Positions 19,360 through 28,661 of a DNA stretch of 64,000 bases are shown here, one piece after another (position 1 is the first letter of the stretch; each line of letters begins with the position of its first letter). The notes beneath the pieces were generated by a model, which made no database searches, was not told the DNA's origin, and saw only the letters and a program-made list of their open reading frames with translations. A program made the position numbers and the translations under genes. The stretch spans positions 45,930 to 109,929 of the forward strand of contig QCQN01000002.1 of the NCBI GenBank assembly GCA_003212175.1. Reading direction: 5' to 3'. This DNA is from Prochlorococcus sp. AG-449-P16. GTDB lineage: Bacteria > Cyanobacteriota > Cyanobacteriia > PCC-6307 > Cyanobiaceae.

Positions 19360-20375
19360 TGGGAAATTGGCATCACAAACACATCCTGACACTTTCAAAT
19401 TTCTCGATAGAGGATTATAAATCTGTCTTTGATCTGGCTGAAAGATTTAATTCACTGAATAATGCAGGAACAAAAAAGATCCCTGCTTTACAGGGAAGTT
19501 TGATTACATCTATCTTTTTTGAGGATAGTACAAGGACGAAAAATAGTTTTGAGCTTGCTGCAAAAAAGCTTTCTGCGGATGTCCAAAGCTTCTCTCCTTC
19601 ATCAAGTTCTCTTAGTAAAGGAGAAACGCATATAGATACTGCACTTACATATGCTGCGATGGGCTCAGATATTTTAATTATTAGGCATTCATCAAGTCAT
19701 ATACCTCTAGAGATTTCCAAAAAACTGGATAAATTAAATTTAGAAACATCAGTAGTAAATGCTGGAGATGGTTTGCATAGCCATCCAAGCCAAGGATTAC
19801 TAGATCTTTACACATTAATCAAATTCTTCTCTCCAAAATTACTAAACCCAAAAGTTTTAAATTCTAAAAATATTTTGATAATCGGTGATGTAATTCATTC
19901 AAGAGTAGCGAGATCAAATCTTTGGGCTCTAACGGCATTTGGAGCAAATATTATCTTATGTGGTCCGCCAACACTAATACCTGAAGAATTTCAAGATTTT
20001 GTAAGAATACTTCCTCCTAATCAGCTTGATGATCCAATCCCATCAAGAGGTTCCATTACAATTTCAAGATCATTAAATGATTCAATTGAGCAGGCTGACG
20101 GAGTGATTGTTTTAAGATTACAAAAGGAACGCATGATAGAGAATTCATTAAGTAGCCTCAGTTCATACAGTGATAATTACTGTTTGACTCCAGAAAGAAT
20201 TTCCTATAATAAAAAAGAAATCCCCATACTTCATCCTGGCCCAATTAATCGGGGAATTGAAATAAGTAGCAGAATAGTTGATGAATATCCAAATTGCTTA
20301 ATTCAAAATCAAGTCTCAAATGGAATTCCTATAAGAATGGCATTACTTTATCTTGTAAGTAAGATCAATAAATAG
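19359..20375 (+). CDS. pyrB: Aspartate carbamoyltransferase catalytic chain
   Basis: PyrB joins carbamoyl phosphate and aspartate in the second step of pyrimidine synthesis. The 338-residue protein has the carbamoyl-phosphate loop [18 protein letters not shown] near residues 52-69, the middle block [25 protein letters not shown] near 130-147 and [11 protein letters not shown] near 285. Length is slightly above average. The ATG shares one base with the mpg stop, so the two are coupled. The regulatory chain PyrI is absent, as expected in cyanobacteria. Another pyrimidine gene, pyrD, lies far downstream. Confidence 0.96.
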   Translation: MGNWHHKHILTLSNFSIEDYKSVFDLAERFNSLNNAGTKKIPALQGSLITSIFFEDSTRTKNSFELAAKKLSADVQSFSPSSSSLSKGETHIDTALTYAAMGSDILIIRHSSSHIPLEISKKLDKLNLETSVVNAGDGLHSHPSQGLLDLYTLIKFFSPKLLNPKVLNSKNILIIGDVIHSRVARSNLWALTAFGANIILCGPPTLIPEEFQDFVRILPPNQLDDPIPSRGSITISRSLNDSIEQADGVIVLRLQKERMIENSLSSLSSYSDNYCLTPERISYNKKEIPILHPGPINRGIEISSRIVDEYPNCLIQNQVSNGIPIRMALLYLVSKINK

Positions 20376-20377
20376 AT

Positions 20378-20719
20378 TTAGAGTAATTTAAGACTTTCCG
20401 TAAAAAATCCGTAAAGCAATCCCAATCTTAATGAGTCAATTAGCAAAACTAATACTTTTTTTCCTCTTTCAAGGCGAAATCTTCGTCTAAACTGAATCAG
20501 AATTTCTATAAATAAAACAGAAAGAAACGCCCCTACTGGATCCACAATTTCAACAACAGCACTTATCATTCCAAGAGAACTACCCAAAAAATAACCGACA
20601 AGAAGGATTGTTAATGCCAAAGAATATCTACGCCATGGGTTTAAAGCCCAAATGCTTAAAGTCTCAAAGTTTTCAATAATTAATTTCTGAAATTTAGTTT
20701 TTTGTGGTTTGGTAACCAT
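20378..20719 (-). CDS. DUF565/Ycf20-like membrane protein
   Basis: The 113-residue protein has the arrangement seen in Ycf20 (DUF565) of cyanobacteria and plastids: a short N-terminal arm ending NPWRRYSLALTILLVGYFLGSS, a second hydrophobic segment near residues 58-76 and a third near 88-105. In plants and algae Ycf20-like proteins have been linked to non-photochemical quenching, but the bacterial role is not known; that link is background only. It is convergent with pyrB. A 67-residue conserved gene lies 16 bases upstream on the same strand. Confidence 0.7.
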   Translation of the reverse strand: MVTKPQKTKFQKLIIENFETLSIWALNPWRRYSLALTILLVGYFLGSSLGMISAVVEIVDPVGAFLSVLFIEILIQFRRRFRLERGKKVLVLLIDSLRLGLLYGFFTESLKLL

Positions 20720-20735
20720 TTTTTTATAAAAAAAC

Positions 20736-20939
20736 TTAGATAATAGTATCTGGATTTGATTTCAATTTAGGGTTGGTTTCAACTAATTCAAGTAATACTT
20801 CCATTTGAGCTAGAACACCTCTAAGTTCTCCAGGTTCAGGAAAAAGGCCATCATCTTGAATACCTAAATGCATCTCTCTTAACTCCTGTCTTAAATACCT
20901 TAAATGAGTAACTATTTGCTCTTTTTTAGCTTGTGACAT
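20736..20939 (-). CDS. Small conserved protein, unrecognised
   Basis: The 67-residue product is highly charged and helical: EQIVTHLRYLRQELREMHLGIQ, then the motif DDGLFPEPGELRGVLAQM and a C-terminal LLELVETNP. There is no membrane segment or signal peptide, and I do not assign a function. The absence of low-complexity sequence and the well-formed helices argue for a real gene. It is co-directional with the DUF565 gene 16 bases downstream, so the two probably share a transcript. Confidence 0.6.
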   Translation of the reverse strand: MSQAKKEQIVTHLRYLRQELREMHLGIQDDGLFPEPGELRGVLAQMEVLLELVETNPKLKSNPDTII

Positions 20940-21144
20940 GATAAAGTTTCAATAAATCTATATTAAGTAAAAAATTTTTTAGTAGAGAATTTAAAGATTT
21001 ATGATTGAAAATGAAGACAATTTAGTTGACTTAATTTCAAACTTAGAGAAATTTTAAAACTCCTATAGATAATTTACTGCTTATTTAGATACAAATTAAT
21101 TTCATGACGACTTATTATAAGAAAGGTATTGAGAAAAATTCAAT

Positions 21145-21366
21145 ATGGAATTTATTGCCAACGAAAAAATAACTGAAGAGCTTGTGGGTTCCTTTAATGA
21201 AGAAATGACCTATGAACTTGCCAAAAGATTAGAAGATGACAATTACAATTCTCCATTTGACGGTTTAAAAGATTGGCATCTATTGAGAGCTCTGGCAATA
21301 AACAGACCAGAACTAACAACTAATTACAATCATCTTCTTGATCAGGAACCTTTTGATGAAAACTAA
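21145..21366 (+). CDS. Small conserved cyanobacterial protein (DUF2555/IsiD-like)
   Basis: The 73-residue product has the pattern LAKRLEDDNYNSPFDGLKD followed by WHLLRALAINRPELT and HLLDQEPFDE. This matches my memory of the short cyanobacterial family DUF2555, which includes proteins called IsiD near iron-stress genes. No iron-stress gene is visible here, so the name should not be taken as a role. It overlaps the start of coaBC by 11 bases, suggesting coupled translation. The 205 bases upstream contain no recognisable gene. Confidence 0.7.
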   Translation: MEFIANEKITEELVGSFNEEMTYELAKRLEDDNYNSPFDGLKDWHLLRALAINRPELTTNYNHLLDQEPFDEN

Positions 21367-22618
21367 TAGAGGAGAACCAAAAATTAAGGTTCTTGTATTG
21401 ATTACTGGAAGTATTGCAGCTGTAAAAATACCATTATTAGTTAGCAAATTAGTAAAGAATGATTTTGAAGTGAAATGCGTACTTTCTGAGAATGCAGAAA
21501 AATTAGTTCAACCAATTTCACTTTCTACACTTAGTAGAAATAAGTGCGTTTTGGACAAGGACCAATGGTCTGATTATCAATCAAAGCCTCTTCACATAGA
21601 ATTGTGCGATTGGGCTGATGTTTTAGTATTAGCGCCATTGACTGCTACAACTCTCTCAAAATGGGCTACCGGGAATGCTCAGGGGATAATATCTAGTATT
21701 TTGATTGCTAATGATAAACCTGTAATTGCAGCACCTGCAATGAATACAAAAATGTGGCTCAATAGAGGTGTGCAGAAAAATTATGAACTTATTGAATCTT
21801 ACGATAATGTTTTACTTCTCAAGCCAAGTGAAGGTCTTTTAGCTTGTGATGAATTAGGAATTGGGAAAATAGCACCAAACGACATAATACATTTGGCTAT
21901 AACTTTTATACTTTCACAAAATAAATTACCTTTTCAAAGAGATTTAGTTAATAAAGAATTTTTGATAACAGGTGGTGGTACCTCGGAAAAAATTGATGCC
22001 GCCAGAAAGATATCAAATAACAGTTCAGGTACTATGGGTCTTATGCTTGCTCAAGTAGCAAGATTTAGGGGAGCCAATGTCAAATTTATTCATGGTCCAT
22101 TAACAACTGATATGGATATTAAACAAGGTATCAAAAGATATCAAATTGAAACGAGTGCTGAGTTAAGTCAATTGATACAAAAAGAAATTTCTAATTGTGA
22201 TTTTTTTATAATGAATGCTGCTGTGGCAGATTTTACAATACCCAATAAAAGTTTTTTAAAAATTTCAAAAAGTGATTTTGAAGATTTCTTCAGAAACAAC
22301 ATAGAACTAATTCCTGACATCCTAAGAAAAAACAGTGAATCAAAGAAAAAAAATCAAGTTTTTGTAGGTTTTTGTGCTTTTACTGGACCAATTTCAAATG
22401 CAAGAAAAAAAATCAAAGAGAAAATTAAATACAAAGGTTGTGATTTTATTTTTGCCAATCCAATTGACATTAAAGACCAAGGATTTGGTTCTTTATCAGC
22501 AAATGAGGGATGGTTATTTGATAAAAAAGATATGTTTCAGTACTTTGAAAAGACATCAAAAATTTATTTAGCAAATAACCTAATTGACAAAATTATTTCA
22601 TTAAACAAAAAACCATGA
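21356..22618 (+). CDS. coaBC: Bifunctional phosphopantothenoylcysteine decarboxylase/synthase
   Basis: CoaBC makes 4'-phosphopantetheine for coenzyme A: the C-terminal half joins cysteine to phosphopantothenate, and the N-terminal flavoprotein half decarboxylates it. The 420-residue protein has LITGSIAAVKIPLL at the FMN-binding start, PAMNTKMW near residues 124-131 for the decarboxylase active site, ITGGGTSEKIDAARKISNNSSG near 202-223 in the synthase half and AAVADF near 286. A TTG-initiated form starting at 21338 is possible, but the ATG at 21356 fits better. It overlaps the previous small gene. Confidence 0.93.
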   Translation: MKTNRGEPKIKVLVLITGSIAAVKIPLLVSKLVKNDFEVKCVLSENAEKLVQPISLSTLSRNKCVLDKDQWSDYQSKPLHIELCDWADVLVLAPLTATTLSKWATGNAQGIISSILIANDKPVIAAPAMNTKMWLNRGVQKNYELIESYDNVLLLKPSEGLLACDELGIGKIAPNDIIHLAITFILSQNKLPFQRDLVNKEFLITGGGTSEKIDAARKISNNSSGTMGLMLAQVARFRGANVKFIHGPLTTDMDIKQGIKRYQIETSAELSQLIQKEISNCDFFIMNAAVADFTIPNKSFLKISKSDFEDFFRNNIELIPDILRKNSESKKKNQVFVGFCAFTGPISNARKKIKEKIKYKGCDFIFANPIDIKDQGFGSLSANEGWLFDKKDMFQYFEKTSKIYLANNLIDKIISLNKKP

Positions 22619-22781
22619 ATATTGTATTTGTATTTTTTTGTAATCTTACCCATTAAAAAACCTTCTATAGCTTACAATTACTTTTGTCTAAAATTTAAAA
22701 AAATTACGGGTTATTTCGAGAATTTAAAACATTAAGTTTTATCCCTCTTTCCCTTGTAATATCCGTACTAAACATTTCTAA

Positions 22782-22795
22782 GGTAATCACTTACC
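22782..22795. promoter_or_regulatory. Inverted repeat in the psbO leader
   Basis: GGTAA-TCAC-TTACC is a perfect 5-base inverted repeat about 31 bases before the psbO ATG. It could be a protein-binding site or a small leader hairpin. It is not an NtcA site: the half-sites are spaced differently from GTA-N8-TAC. No function is assigned. Confidence 0.25.
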
Positions 22796-22826
22796 AGCAG
22801 TCACGGAACTTTATTAAAATTTTATT

Positions 22827-23621
22827 ATGCGAATTCGTTCTTTCTTAGCTTTTGTTATCTCACTTTGTTTAACTTTTGCTTTTATCTCAGATAAAACATA
22901 CGCCTTCTCAGAGAGAGGCAATGCCCAATTTACAGACGTTGTTAATACTGGAAAAGCTAATGATTGCCCCACATTAGATTCTTCTTTACTTGGATCAATA
23001 TCTCTAGGCAATGGAGATTCTTTAAAGGGAATTTGCATGCATCCGACAGAAGTATATGTAAAAGTTCCTGGAACTAAAAGAAAAGCCGCAGAATTTGTAG
23101 CTACAAAAATTATAAGTCCAAGAAATAATACAACTGTAACTGAAGTTTATGGTGATATAGACTCAGGAACATTCACTGAAAAGGGCGGCATTGATTTTCA
23201 ATTAATTACTGTTTTAACTCCTGGGGGATTAGAAGTGCCATTTGCTTTTTCAGCAAAAGATTTAACTGCAGACTTGCCCTCATCCATTGAGCCTGGCACT
23301 GAGCTAAGTGGTTCAACATTTACACCTAATTATAGAACTGGTGATTTTTTAGATCCCAAGGCAAGAGCTAAAAATACAGGTGTTGAATATGCTCAAGGAT
23401 TAGTTGCTCTTGGAGGAGATGATGAAGAACTTGCCAAAGAAAATATAAAGGTTGATGTTAATGGCACTGGAGTAGTTACATTGTCAATCAATAACGTTGA
23501 CTCTGATACAGATGAATTTGCAGGAACTTTTGTAGCTATTCAGCCATCTGATACAGATATGGGATCAAAAGACCCTCTTGATGTAAAGATAATTGGTGAA
23601 CTTTACGGAAGGAAAGCTTAA
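22827..23621 (+). CDS. psbO: Photosystem II manganese-stabilising protein
   Basis: PsbO is the extrinsic lumenal protein that protects the oxygen-evolving manganese cluster. The 264-residue precursor has a lumen-type signal peptide (hydrophobic residues about 5-20, then a cleavage region near TYAF at 25-28). The mature part has TGKANDCPTLD, the two cysteines that form the conserved disulfide (DCPT and GICMHP), and GGIDFQLITVLTPGGLEVPFAFS. Length and motifs fit cyanobacterial PsbO. It is followed by a strong hairpin terminator, so it is a single-gene transcript, with sat starting its own unit. Confidence 0.97.
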   Translation: MRIRSFLAFVISLCLTFAFISDKTYAFSERGNAQFTDVVNTGKANDCPTLDSSLLGSISLGNGDSLKGICMHPTEVYVKVPGTKRKAAEFVATKIISPRNNTTVTEVYGDIDSGTFTEKGGIDFQLITVLTPGGLEVPFAFSAKDLTADLPSSIEPGTELSGSTFTPNYRTGDFLDPKARAKNTGVEYAQGLVALGGDDEELAKENIKVDVNGTGVVTLSINNVDSDTDEFAGTFVAIQPSDTDMGSKDPLDVKIIGELYGRKA

Positions 23622-23634
23622 TCTCAACAACATC

Positions 23635-23665
23635 AAAAAAGAGGGTTTAGTACCCTCTTTTTTTT
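23635..23665 (+). terminator. Rho-independent terminator of psbO
   Basis: AAAAAAGAGGGT pairs with ACCCTCTTTTTT around a 5-base loop, followed by a run of T. It begins 13 bases after the psbO stop. Confidence 0.9.
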
Positions 23666-23689
23666 ATTTAAATTAATGAAACTAAAATA

Positions 23690-24865
23690 ATGAAAGCATA
23701 CCAAGAATCTAAAAGAGATTCGCAAGGACTAATACCCCCGTATGGAGGAAAATTAAAAGAATTAATTATTAAAAATGAGACGCTTAGAGGAAAAATTCTT
23801 TCTGAAGTTTCCTATGAACATGAATGTAGTGAGAGGAATGCGTGCGATTTAGAACTTTTAATGGTGGGAGCTTTTTCTCCGCTAGAAGGTTTTATGGATA
23901 AAAAAGATTATGAATCTGTAATAAAAAGTCATAGGGACAATGAAGGTAGACTCTTTGGGTTACCGATTGTCTTAGATACAAATAATTTAGAAATTAAAGA
24001 GGGTGAAAAAATATTACTAACTTATAAAAAACAAAAGCTAGCAATTATCCAAGTAAATTCCAAATGGGAACCTGATAAATCTATTGAGGCAAAGTTTTGT
24101 TATGGTACCAATTCTTTAGATCATCCTGCGGTAAAGATGATTTTTAATGAAAGAGGTAGATTCTATGTTGGAGGAAAAATTTATGGGTTAGAGCTTCCCA
24201 AAAGAGATTTTCCTTGTAAAACTCCTAAAGAAGTAAGAAATTCATTACCCGCAAATTATGACGTTGTTGCTTTTCAATGTAGGAATCCCATTCACAGAGC
24301 TCATTATGAGTTATTTACTAATGCACTAAAATCAGAGAATGTCTCACTAGATTCGGTTGTTTTAGTACATCCAACCTGCGGACCGACTCAACAGGATGAC
24401 ATACCAGGAAAAGTTAGATATCTCACCTACAAGAAATTAGAAGAAGAGATTTCAAATAACTCCATAAAGTGGGCATTTCTTCCATATTCAATGCATATGG
24501 CTGGACCAAGAGAAGCTCTTCAGCACATGATCATAAGAAGAAATTATGGTTGTACACATTTCATAATCGGTAGAGATATGGCAGGATGTAAGTCCTCTAC
24601 GACAGGTGAAGATTTTTATGGACCTTATGATGCTCAAGACTTTGCCAATAAATGTGCTAGTGAATTAATGATGCAGACCGTACCCTCAAAAAATCTCGTA
24701 TACACTTCAGAAAAAGGCTACATAACAGCAGAAGAAGCTAAAGAAAATGATTATCAAATTATGAAACTAAGTGGTACAGAATTTAGAAAAAAATTAAGAA
24801 ATGGCGATCAAATACCAGAATGGTTTGCTTTTAAAAGTGTAGTGGATGTACTAAGAGAGTCTTAA
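23690..24865 (+). CDS. sat: Sulfate adenylyltransferase (ATP sulfurylase)
   Basis: Sat activates sulfate as adenosine 5'-phosphosulfate, the first step of assimilatory sulfate reduction. The 391-residue single-domain protein has FQCRNPIHRAHYELF near residues 196-210, whose HxxH motif binds ATP, VVLVHPTCGPTQQDD near 222-236, and the FIIGRDMAGCKSSTTGEDFYGPY block near 286-308. There is no APS-kinase domain, so this is the stand-alone form. It lies after the psbO terminator and 47 bases before ftsH. Confidence 0.95.
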   Translation: MKAYQESKRDSQGLIPPYGGKLKELIIKNETLRGKILSEVSYEHECSERNACDLELLMVGAFSPLEGFMDKKDYESVIKSHRDNEGRLFGLPIVLDTNNLEIKEGEKILLTYKKQKLAIIQVNSKWEPDKSIEAKFCYGTNSLDHPAVKMIFNERGRFYVGGKIYGLELPKRDFPCKTPKEVRNSLPANYDVVAFQCRNPIHRAHYELFTNALKSENVSLDSVVLVHPTCGPTQQDDIPGKVRYLTYKKLEEEISNNSIKWAFLPYSMHMAGPREALQHMIIRRNYGCTHFIIGRDMAGCKSSTTGEDFYGPYDAQDFANKCASELMMQTVPSKNLVYTSEKGYITAEEAKENDYQIMKLSGTEFRKKLRNGDQIPEWFAFKSVVDVLRES

Positions 24866-24912
24866 TATTGATTTATTGTTAGTATCATATATGTATTAAA
24901 AGATTTTTTATT

Positions 24913-26766
24913 GTGAACAAACGTTGGAGAAACGTAGGACTATACGTTCTAGCTGTTATTACAGTCATCTTTATAGGTACATCTCTTTTTGATACACCTA
25001 GAACCGAGAATTCTACTAAGACATTGAGATACAGTGATTTTATTGAAGCTGTTCAAGATAAAGAGATAAGCAGAGTTTTAATATCCCCAGATAATGGTAC
25101 AGCTCAGGTAGTTGAGAATGATGGGAGTAGATCTGAGGTAAATCTTGCCCCTGATAAAGATTTACTAAAAATCCTAACCGAAAATGATGTAGATATCGCT
25201 GTTTCACCAACTAAACTAGCAAATCCTTGGCAGCAAGCTATCAGTAGTCTAATTTTCCCTGTTTTACTGATAGGTGGTCTTTTCTTTTTATTCAGAAGAT
25301 CTCAAAGCGGTGGTGCTGGTGGTGGCAATCCCGCAATGAGCTTTGGTAAAAGTAAGGCCAGACTTCAAATGGAACCATCTACACAAGTAACTTTCACTGA
25401 TGTAGCCGGTGTAGAAGGTGCAAAATTAGAATTAACCGAAGTTGTAGATTTTCTTAAAAGCCCAGATAGATTTACTGCTGTAGGAGCAAAAATACCAAAA
25501 GGGGTACTCCTTGTTGGACCTCCAGGAACAGGTAAAACTTTACTTGCCAAGGCAGTAGCGGGGGAAGCGGGTGTTCCATTTTTTTCTATATCAGGTTCTG
25601 AATTTGTAGAAATGTTTGTTGGAGTTGGTGCGAGTAGAGTTAGAGATTTATTTGAACAAGCCAAGAAAAATGCACCTTGTATAGTTTTCATCGATGAAAT
25701 TGATGCAGTTGGAAGGCAAAGAGGAGCTGGCATGGGAGGAGGAAATGATGAAAGAGAGCAAACATTAAATCAACTCTTAACCGAAATGGATGGTTTTGAG
25801 GGTAACTCAGGAATAATCATAGTTGCTGCAACTAATAGACCAGACGTATTGGACTCAGCTCTAATGAGACCAGGCAGATTTGATAGGCAAGTTACAGTAG
25901 ATAAACCTGACTACGCTGGAAGACTTCAGATTTTGAATGTTCACGCAAAAGATAAGACCCTTTCAAAAGATGTTGATCTTGATAAAGTAGCTCGTAGAAC
26001 TCCAGGATTTACTGGGGCAGATTTAGCGAATCTCCTTAATGAAGCTGCAATTCTTGCGGCAAGAAAAGATCTTGATACAGTAAGCAATAATGAGGTTGGA
26101 GATGCTATAGAGAGGGTAATGGCAGGTCCAGAGAAAAAAGACAGAGTTATTAGTGATAAGAAAAAGGAACTAGTTGCTTATCATGAGGCAGGTCACGCCC
26201 TTGTAGGTGCTTTAATGCCTGATTATGACCCTGTAGCAAAAGTTTCTATCATCCCTAGAGGCCAAGCTGGAGGTTTAACTTTCTTTACTCCAAGCGAAGA
26301 AAGAATGGAATCAGGTCTTTATTCACGCTCCTACCTCCAAAACCAAATGGCTGTAGCTCTAGGGGGAAGAGTTGCTGAAGAAATTGTTTATGGTGAAGAA
26401 GAAGTAACCACTGGAGCTTCTAACGATCTACAACAAGTAGCTAACGTTGCCAGACAGATGATTACTAAGTTTGGTATGAGCGAAAAAATTGGACCAGTAG
26501 CTTTAGGTCAATCTCAGGGAGGCATGTTTCTAGGAAGAGACATGAATTCAACAAGAGATTTCTCTGAGGATACAGCTGCAACAATTGACGTTGAAGTTTC
26601 AGAACTTGTAGATAATGCTTACAAGAGAGCTACAAAAGTTCTCACTGATAATAGAAGTGTTCTTGACGAAATGGCTCAAATGCTAATACAGAGAGAAACA
26701 ATTGATACCGAAGATATTCAAGATTTACTAAATCGCTCCGAGGTAAAGGTTGCTAGCTACATCTGA
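24913..26766 (+). CDS. ftsH: FtsH, membrane AAA+ zinc metalloprotease
   Basis: FtsH degrades damaged membrane proteins, including photodamaged D1, in the thylakoid membrane. The 617-residue protein has two membrane helices near residues 6-24 and 108-128, the AAA+ Walker A GPPGTGKT near 202-209, Walker [13 protein letters not shown] near 256-267, a pore loop ([18 protein letters not shown]) and the zinc motif HEAGH near 423-427. The start is GTG at 24913. Its stop overlaps the downstream KDPG-aldolase-like gene by 17 bases. The nearby psbA suggests a shared theme of photosystem II upkeep, but the genes are divergent and not co-transcribed. Confidence 0.97.
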   Translation: MNKRWRNVGLYVLAVITVIFIGTSLFDTPRTENSTKTLRYSDFIEAVQDKEISRVLISPDNGTAQVVENDGSRSEVNLAPDKDLLKILTENDVDIAVSPTKLANPWQQAISSLIFPVLLIGGLFFLFRRSQSGGAGGGNPAMSFGKSKARLQMEPSTQVTFTDVAGVEGAKLELTEVVDFLKSPDRFTAVGAKIPKGVLLVGPPGTGKTLLAKAVAGEAGVPFFSISGSEFVEMFVGVGASRVRDLFEQAKKNAPCIVFIDEIDAVGRQRGAGMGGGNDEREQTLNQLLTEMDGFEGNSGIIIVAATNRPDVLDSALMRPGRFDRQVTVDKPDYAGRLQILNVHAKDKTLSKDVDLDKVARRTPGFTGADLANLLNEAAILAARKDLDTVSNNEVGDAIERVMAGPEKKDRVISDKKKELVAYHEAGHALVGALMPDYDPVAKVSIIPRGQAGGLTFFTPSEERMESGLYSRSYLQNQMAVALGGRVAEEIVYGEEEVTTGASNDLQQVANVARQMITKFGMSEKIGPVALGQSQGGMFLGRDMNSTRDFSEDTAATIDVEVSELVDNAYKRATKVLTDNRSVLDEMAQMLIQRETIDTEDIQDLLNRSEVKVASYI

Positions 26767-27451
26767 TTCACAACAATCACTAATCATATTAAAAGAAAAA
26801 ATAGATTCATTCTCTAATTCTCTAAAGAATGAATCTATTTTTTTACTTATAAAATCAAACAAAAAATTTTTATCAAACCAACAGCAAAAACAATTAATAG
26901 ATATACAAATAGAAAATTTAATAAATGCAGGTTTGACAAATCTTGAAATAAGTTGGTGTGATAGTCAAAATTGGATGAGTTATCTATCAGAAATCAAAAA
27001 AAAATTCCCAAATTTATTCCTAGGATCAGCATCTATCATAAACAAAAAATCTATAGATGAGTCTATAGAAATTGGATTAGCTTATTCAATGATGAGATAT
27101 TGGGACAAAGATCTTCATAATTATGCAAAGTCAAAAAATCATATATTAATACCTGGTATCAAAAATATGAAAGATCTTCAAGAAGCAATAAATTCAGATT
27201 GTAAAATTATAAAAATTTACCCTATAAAAGAAATAGATAATTTAATAAAAATTACTAATTATAAAAATATTAGTTTTATTGCAGCTGGAGGCCTTTGCAT
27301 AAAAGATTTAGAACTCTATAAATCTTTAGGCTATAAGTCCATCATAATCGGAGAAATGGCTTTTAAAAATAATGATATAGATCCATTAATATACAAATGG
27401 CTTAAAGAAAAATCAGATTTAAATAAAACTTCAATTAATAGATTAAACTAA
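26750..27451 (+). CDS. eda: KDPG/KHG aldolase-like protein
   Basis: The 233-residue product resembles 2-keto-3-deoxy-6-phosphogluconate aldolase: NLINAGLTNLEISWCDS sits where Eda has the Glu of EVTLRT, LFLGSASIINKKSIDESIEIG matches the GAGTVL region, IPGIKNMKDLQEAI the PG loop, and CKIIKIYPI holds the Schiff-base lysine. Identity is low, so substrate is uncertain; the candidate role is the last step of the Entner-Doudoroff pathway. The start is TTG at 26750, inside the last codons of ftsH; no ATG gives a complete first helix. Its end nearly meets the convergent aroC. Confidence 0.65.
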   Translation: MLATSDSQQSLIILKEKIDSFSNSLKNESIFLLIKSNKKFLSNQQQKQLIDIQIENLINAGLTNLEISWCDSQNWMSYLSEIKKKFPNLFLGSASIINKKSIDESIEIGLAYSMMRYWDKDLHNYAKSKNHILIPGIKNMKDLQEAINSDCKIIKIYPIKEIDNLIKITNYKNISFIAAGGLCIKDLELYKSLGYKSIIIGEMAFKNNDIDPLIYKWLKEKSDLNKTSINRLN

Positions 27452-27456
27452 TAAAT

Positions 27457-28551
27457 TCACTTGATTAGATCACATTGAGCATGATGTAATAACAAATGGT
27501 CCGCCAAGACGAGAGCCACCATTGAATCAACCATAGGAACTGCTCTTGGTAAGACGCAAGGATCATGTCTTCCCTTAGCTTTCATCAAAACTTCTTGACC
27601 TTCAGCATTAATTGTTCTCTGTTCTTTAGCAATAGTCGCTGTTGGTTTAAATGCTATCTTCATCTCAATATTCTCTCCATTACTAATGCCACCCTGAATT
27701 CCTCCCGAATTATTAGAAACAGTTTTAAGCTTCCCGATATCATCTGAGGAAATAAATTGATCATTATGTTGACTACCCGTTAAATATGTTCCTGAAAAAC
27801 CTGAACCTATTTCAAAACCTTTTGTCGCAGGCAAAGACATCAAAGCTTTCGCCAAATCAGCTTCCAATTTGTCAAAAACAGGCATACCTAAACCCGATGG
27901 AACATTCCTAACTAGACATTCAATAACACCTCCACAAGAATCACCCTCTTTCTGTAATTTTTTAATTCTCTCGATCATTTTTAACGCTACTTTTTCGTCC
28001 GGGCATCTAACAATATTGGAATCTATTCTACTCATTGAGATACTTTGCTTATCAACATTAGAGTCAATATCATGAATTCTTTTTACCCAAGCAAGGATCT
28101 CAGTATTAAATAATTTTTCTAATAATTGTTTTGCAATTGCACCTCCTGCCACTCTCCCAATAGTTTCTCTCGCTGAAGCCCTACCCCCTCCTGATCCGGC
28201 CTGAATTCCATATTTCAAGTGATATGTTCCATCTGCATGTGACGGCCTAAAAATCTGATTTAAATCGTTATAGTCCCTAGGTCTTTGATCTTTATTTCTG
28301 ACCAACATAGCGATTGGCGTGCCAAGTGTTAAACCTCCCTTTAAACCACTTAAAATCTCTATTTTATCAGCTTCATTTCTTGGTGTCGTAATTTTGCTTT
28401 GACCTGGTCTGCGTCTATCTAACTCACTCTGTATAAAATTAATATCAACTTTTAACCTTGGAGGACAACCATCAAGAATAACTCCAACTGCTCCTCCATG
28501 AGATTCTCCGAAAGTACTCACTCGAAAAATTTTTCCAAAACTACTACTCAT
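27457..28551 (-). CDS. aroC: Chorismate synthase
   Basis: AroC makes chorismate from 5-enolpyruvylshikimate-3-phosphate with reduced FMN, the last shared step of aromatic amino acid synthesis. The 364-residue protein carries all three family signatures: [17 protein letters not shown] near residues 14-30, [21 protein letters not shown] near 124-144 and the C-terminal [19 protein letters not shown] near 331-349. It is on the same strand as psbA, separated from it by the psbA terminator. Confidence 0.97.
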   Translation of the reverse strand: MSSSFGKIFRVSTFGESHGGAVGVILDGCPPRLKVDINFIQSELDRRRPGQSKITTPRNEADKIEILSGLKGGLTLGTPIAMLVRNKDQRPRDYNDLNQIFRPSHADGTYHLKYGIQAGSGGGRASARETIGRVAGGAIAKQLLEKLFNTEILAWVKRIHDIDSNVDKQSISMSRIDSNIVRCPDEKVALKMIERIKKLQKEGDSCGGVIECLVRNVPSGLGMPVFDKLEADLAKALMSLPATKGFEIGSGFSGTYLTGSQHNDQFISSDDIGKLKTVSNNSGGIQGGISNGENIEMKIAFKPTATIAKEQRTINAEGQEVLMKAKGRHDPCVLPRAVPMVDSMVALVLADHLLLHHAQCDLIK

Positions 28552-28611
28552 AGAAATATCAAATGTTTTATCTATATATAAACATTATATAAAACCAATT
28601 GAAAATTAAAC

Positions 28612-28640
28612 AAAAAAAAGCCCCCTTTAGAAGGGGGCCT
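28612..28640 (-). terminator. Rho-independent terminator of psbA
   Basis: On the minus strand GCCCCCTT and AAGGGGGC pair around a short CTAA-type loop, followed by a run of eight T. It begins about 22 bases after the psbA stop and also separates psbA from aroC. Confidence 0.9.
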
Positions 28641-28661
28641 TTAAGTATAAGAACTTTAAGC

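Noticed and set aside
21001..21057. ATG-initiated 18-codon frame before the DUF2555-like gene
   Set aside because: Very short, Asn/Leu-rich, no ribosome-binding site, and no sign of conservation visible.
22751..22770. GTA and TAC half-sites before psbO
   Set aside because: The spacer is 7 bases, not the 8 required for NtcA, and no -10 box follows at the right distance.
25365..25733. Open frame of 122 codons on the minus strand inside ftsH
   Set aside because: It is the reverse of the AAA+ Walker region, whose codon pattern creates it; no recognisable motif.
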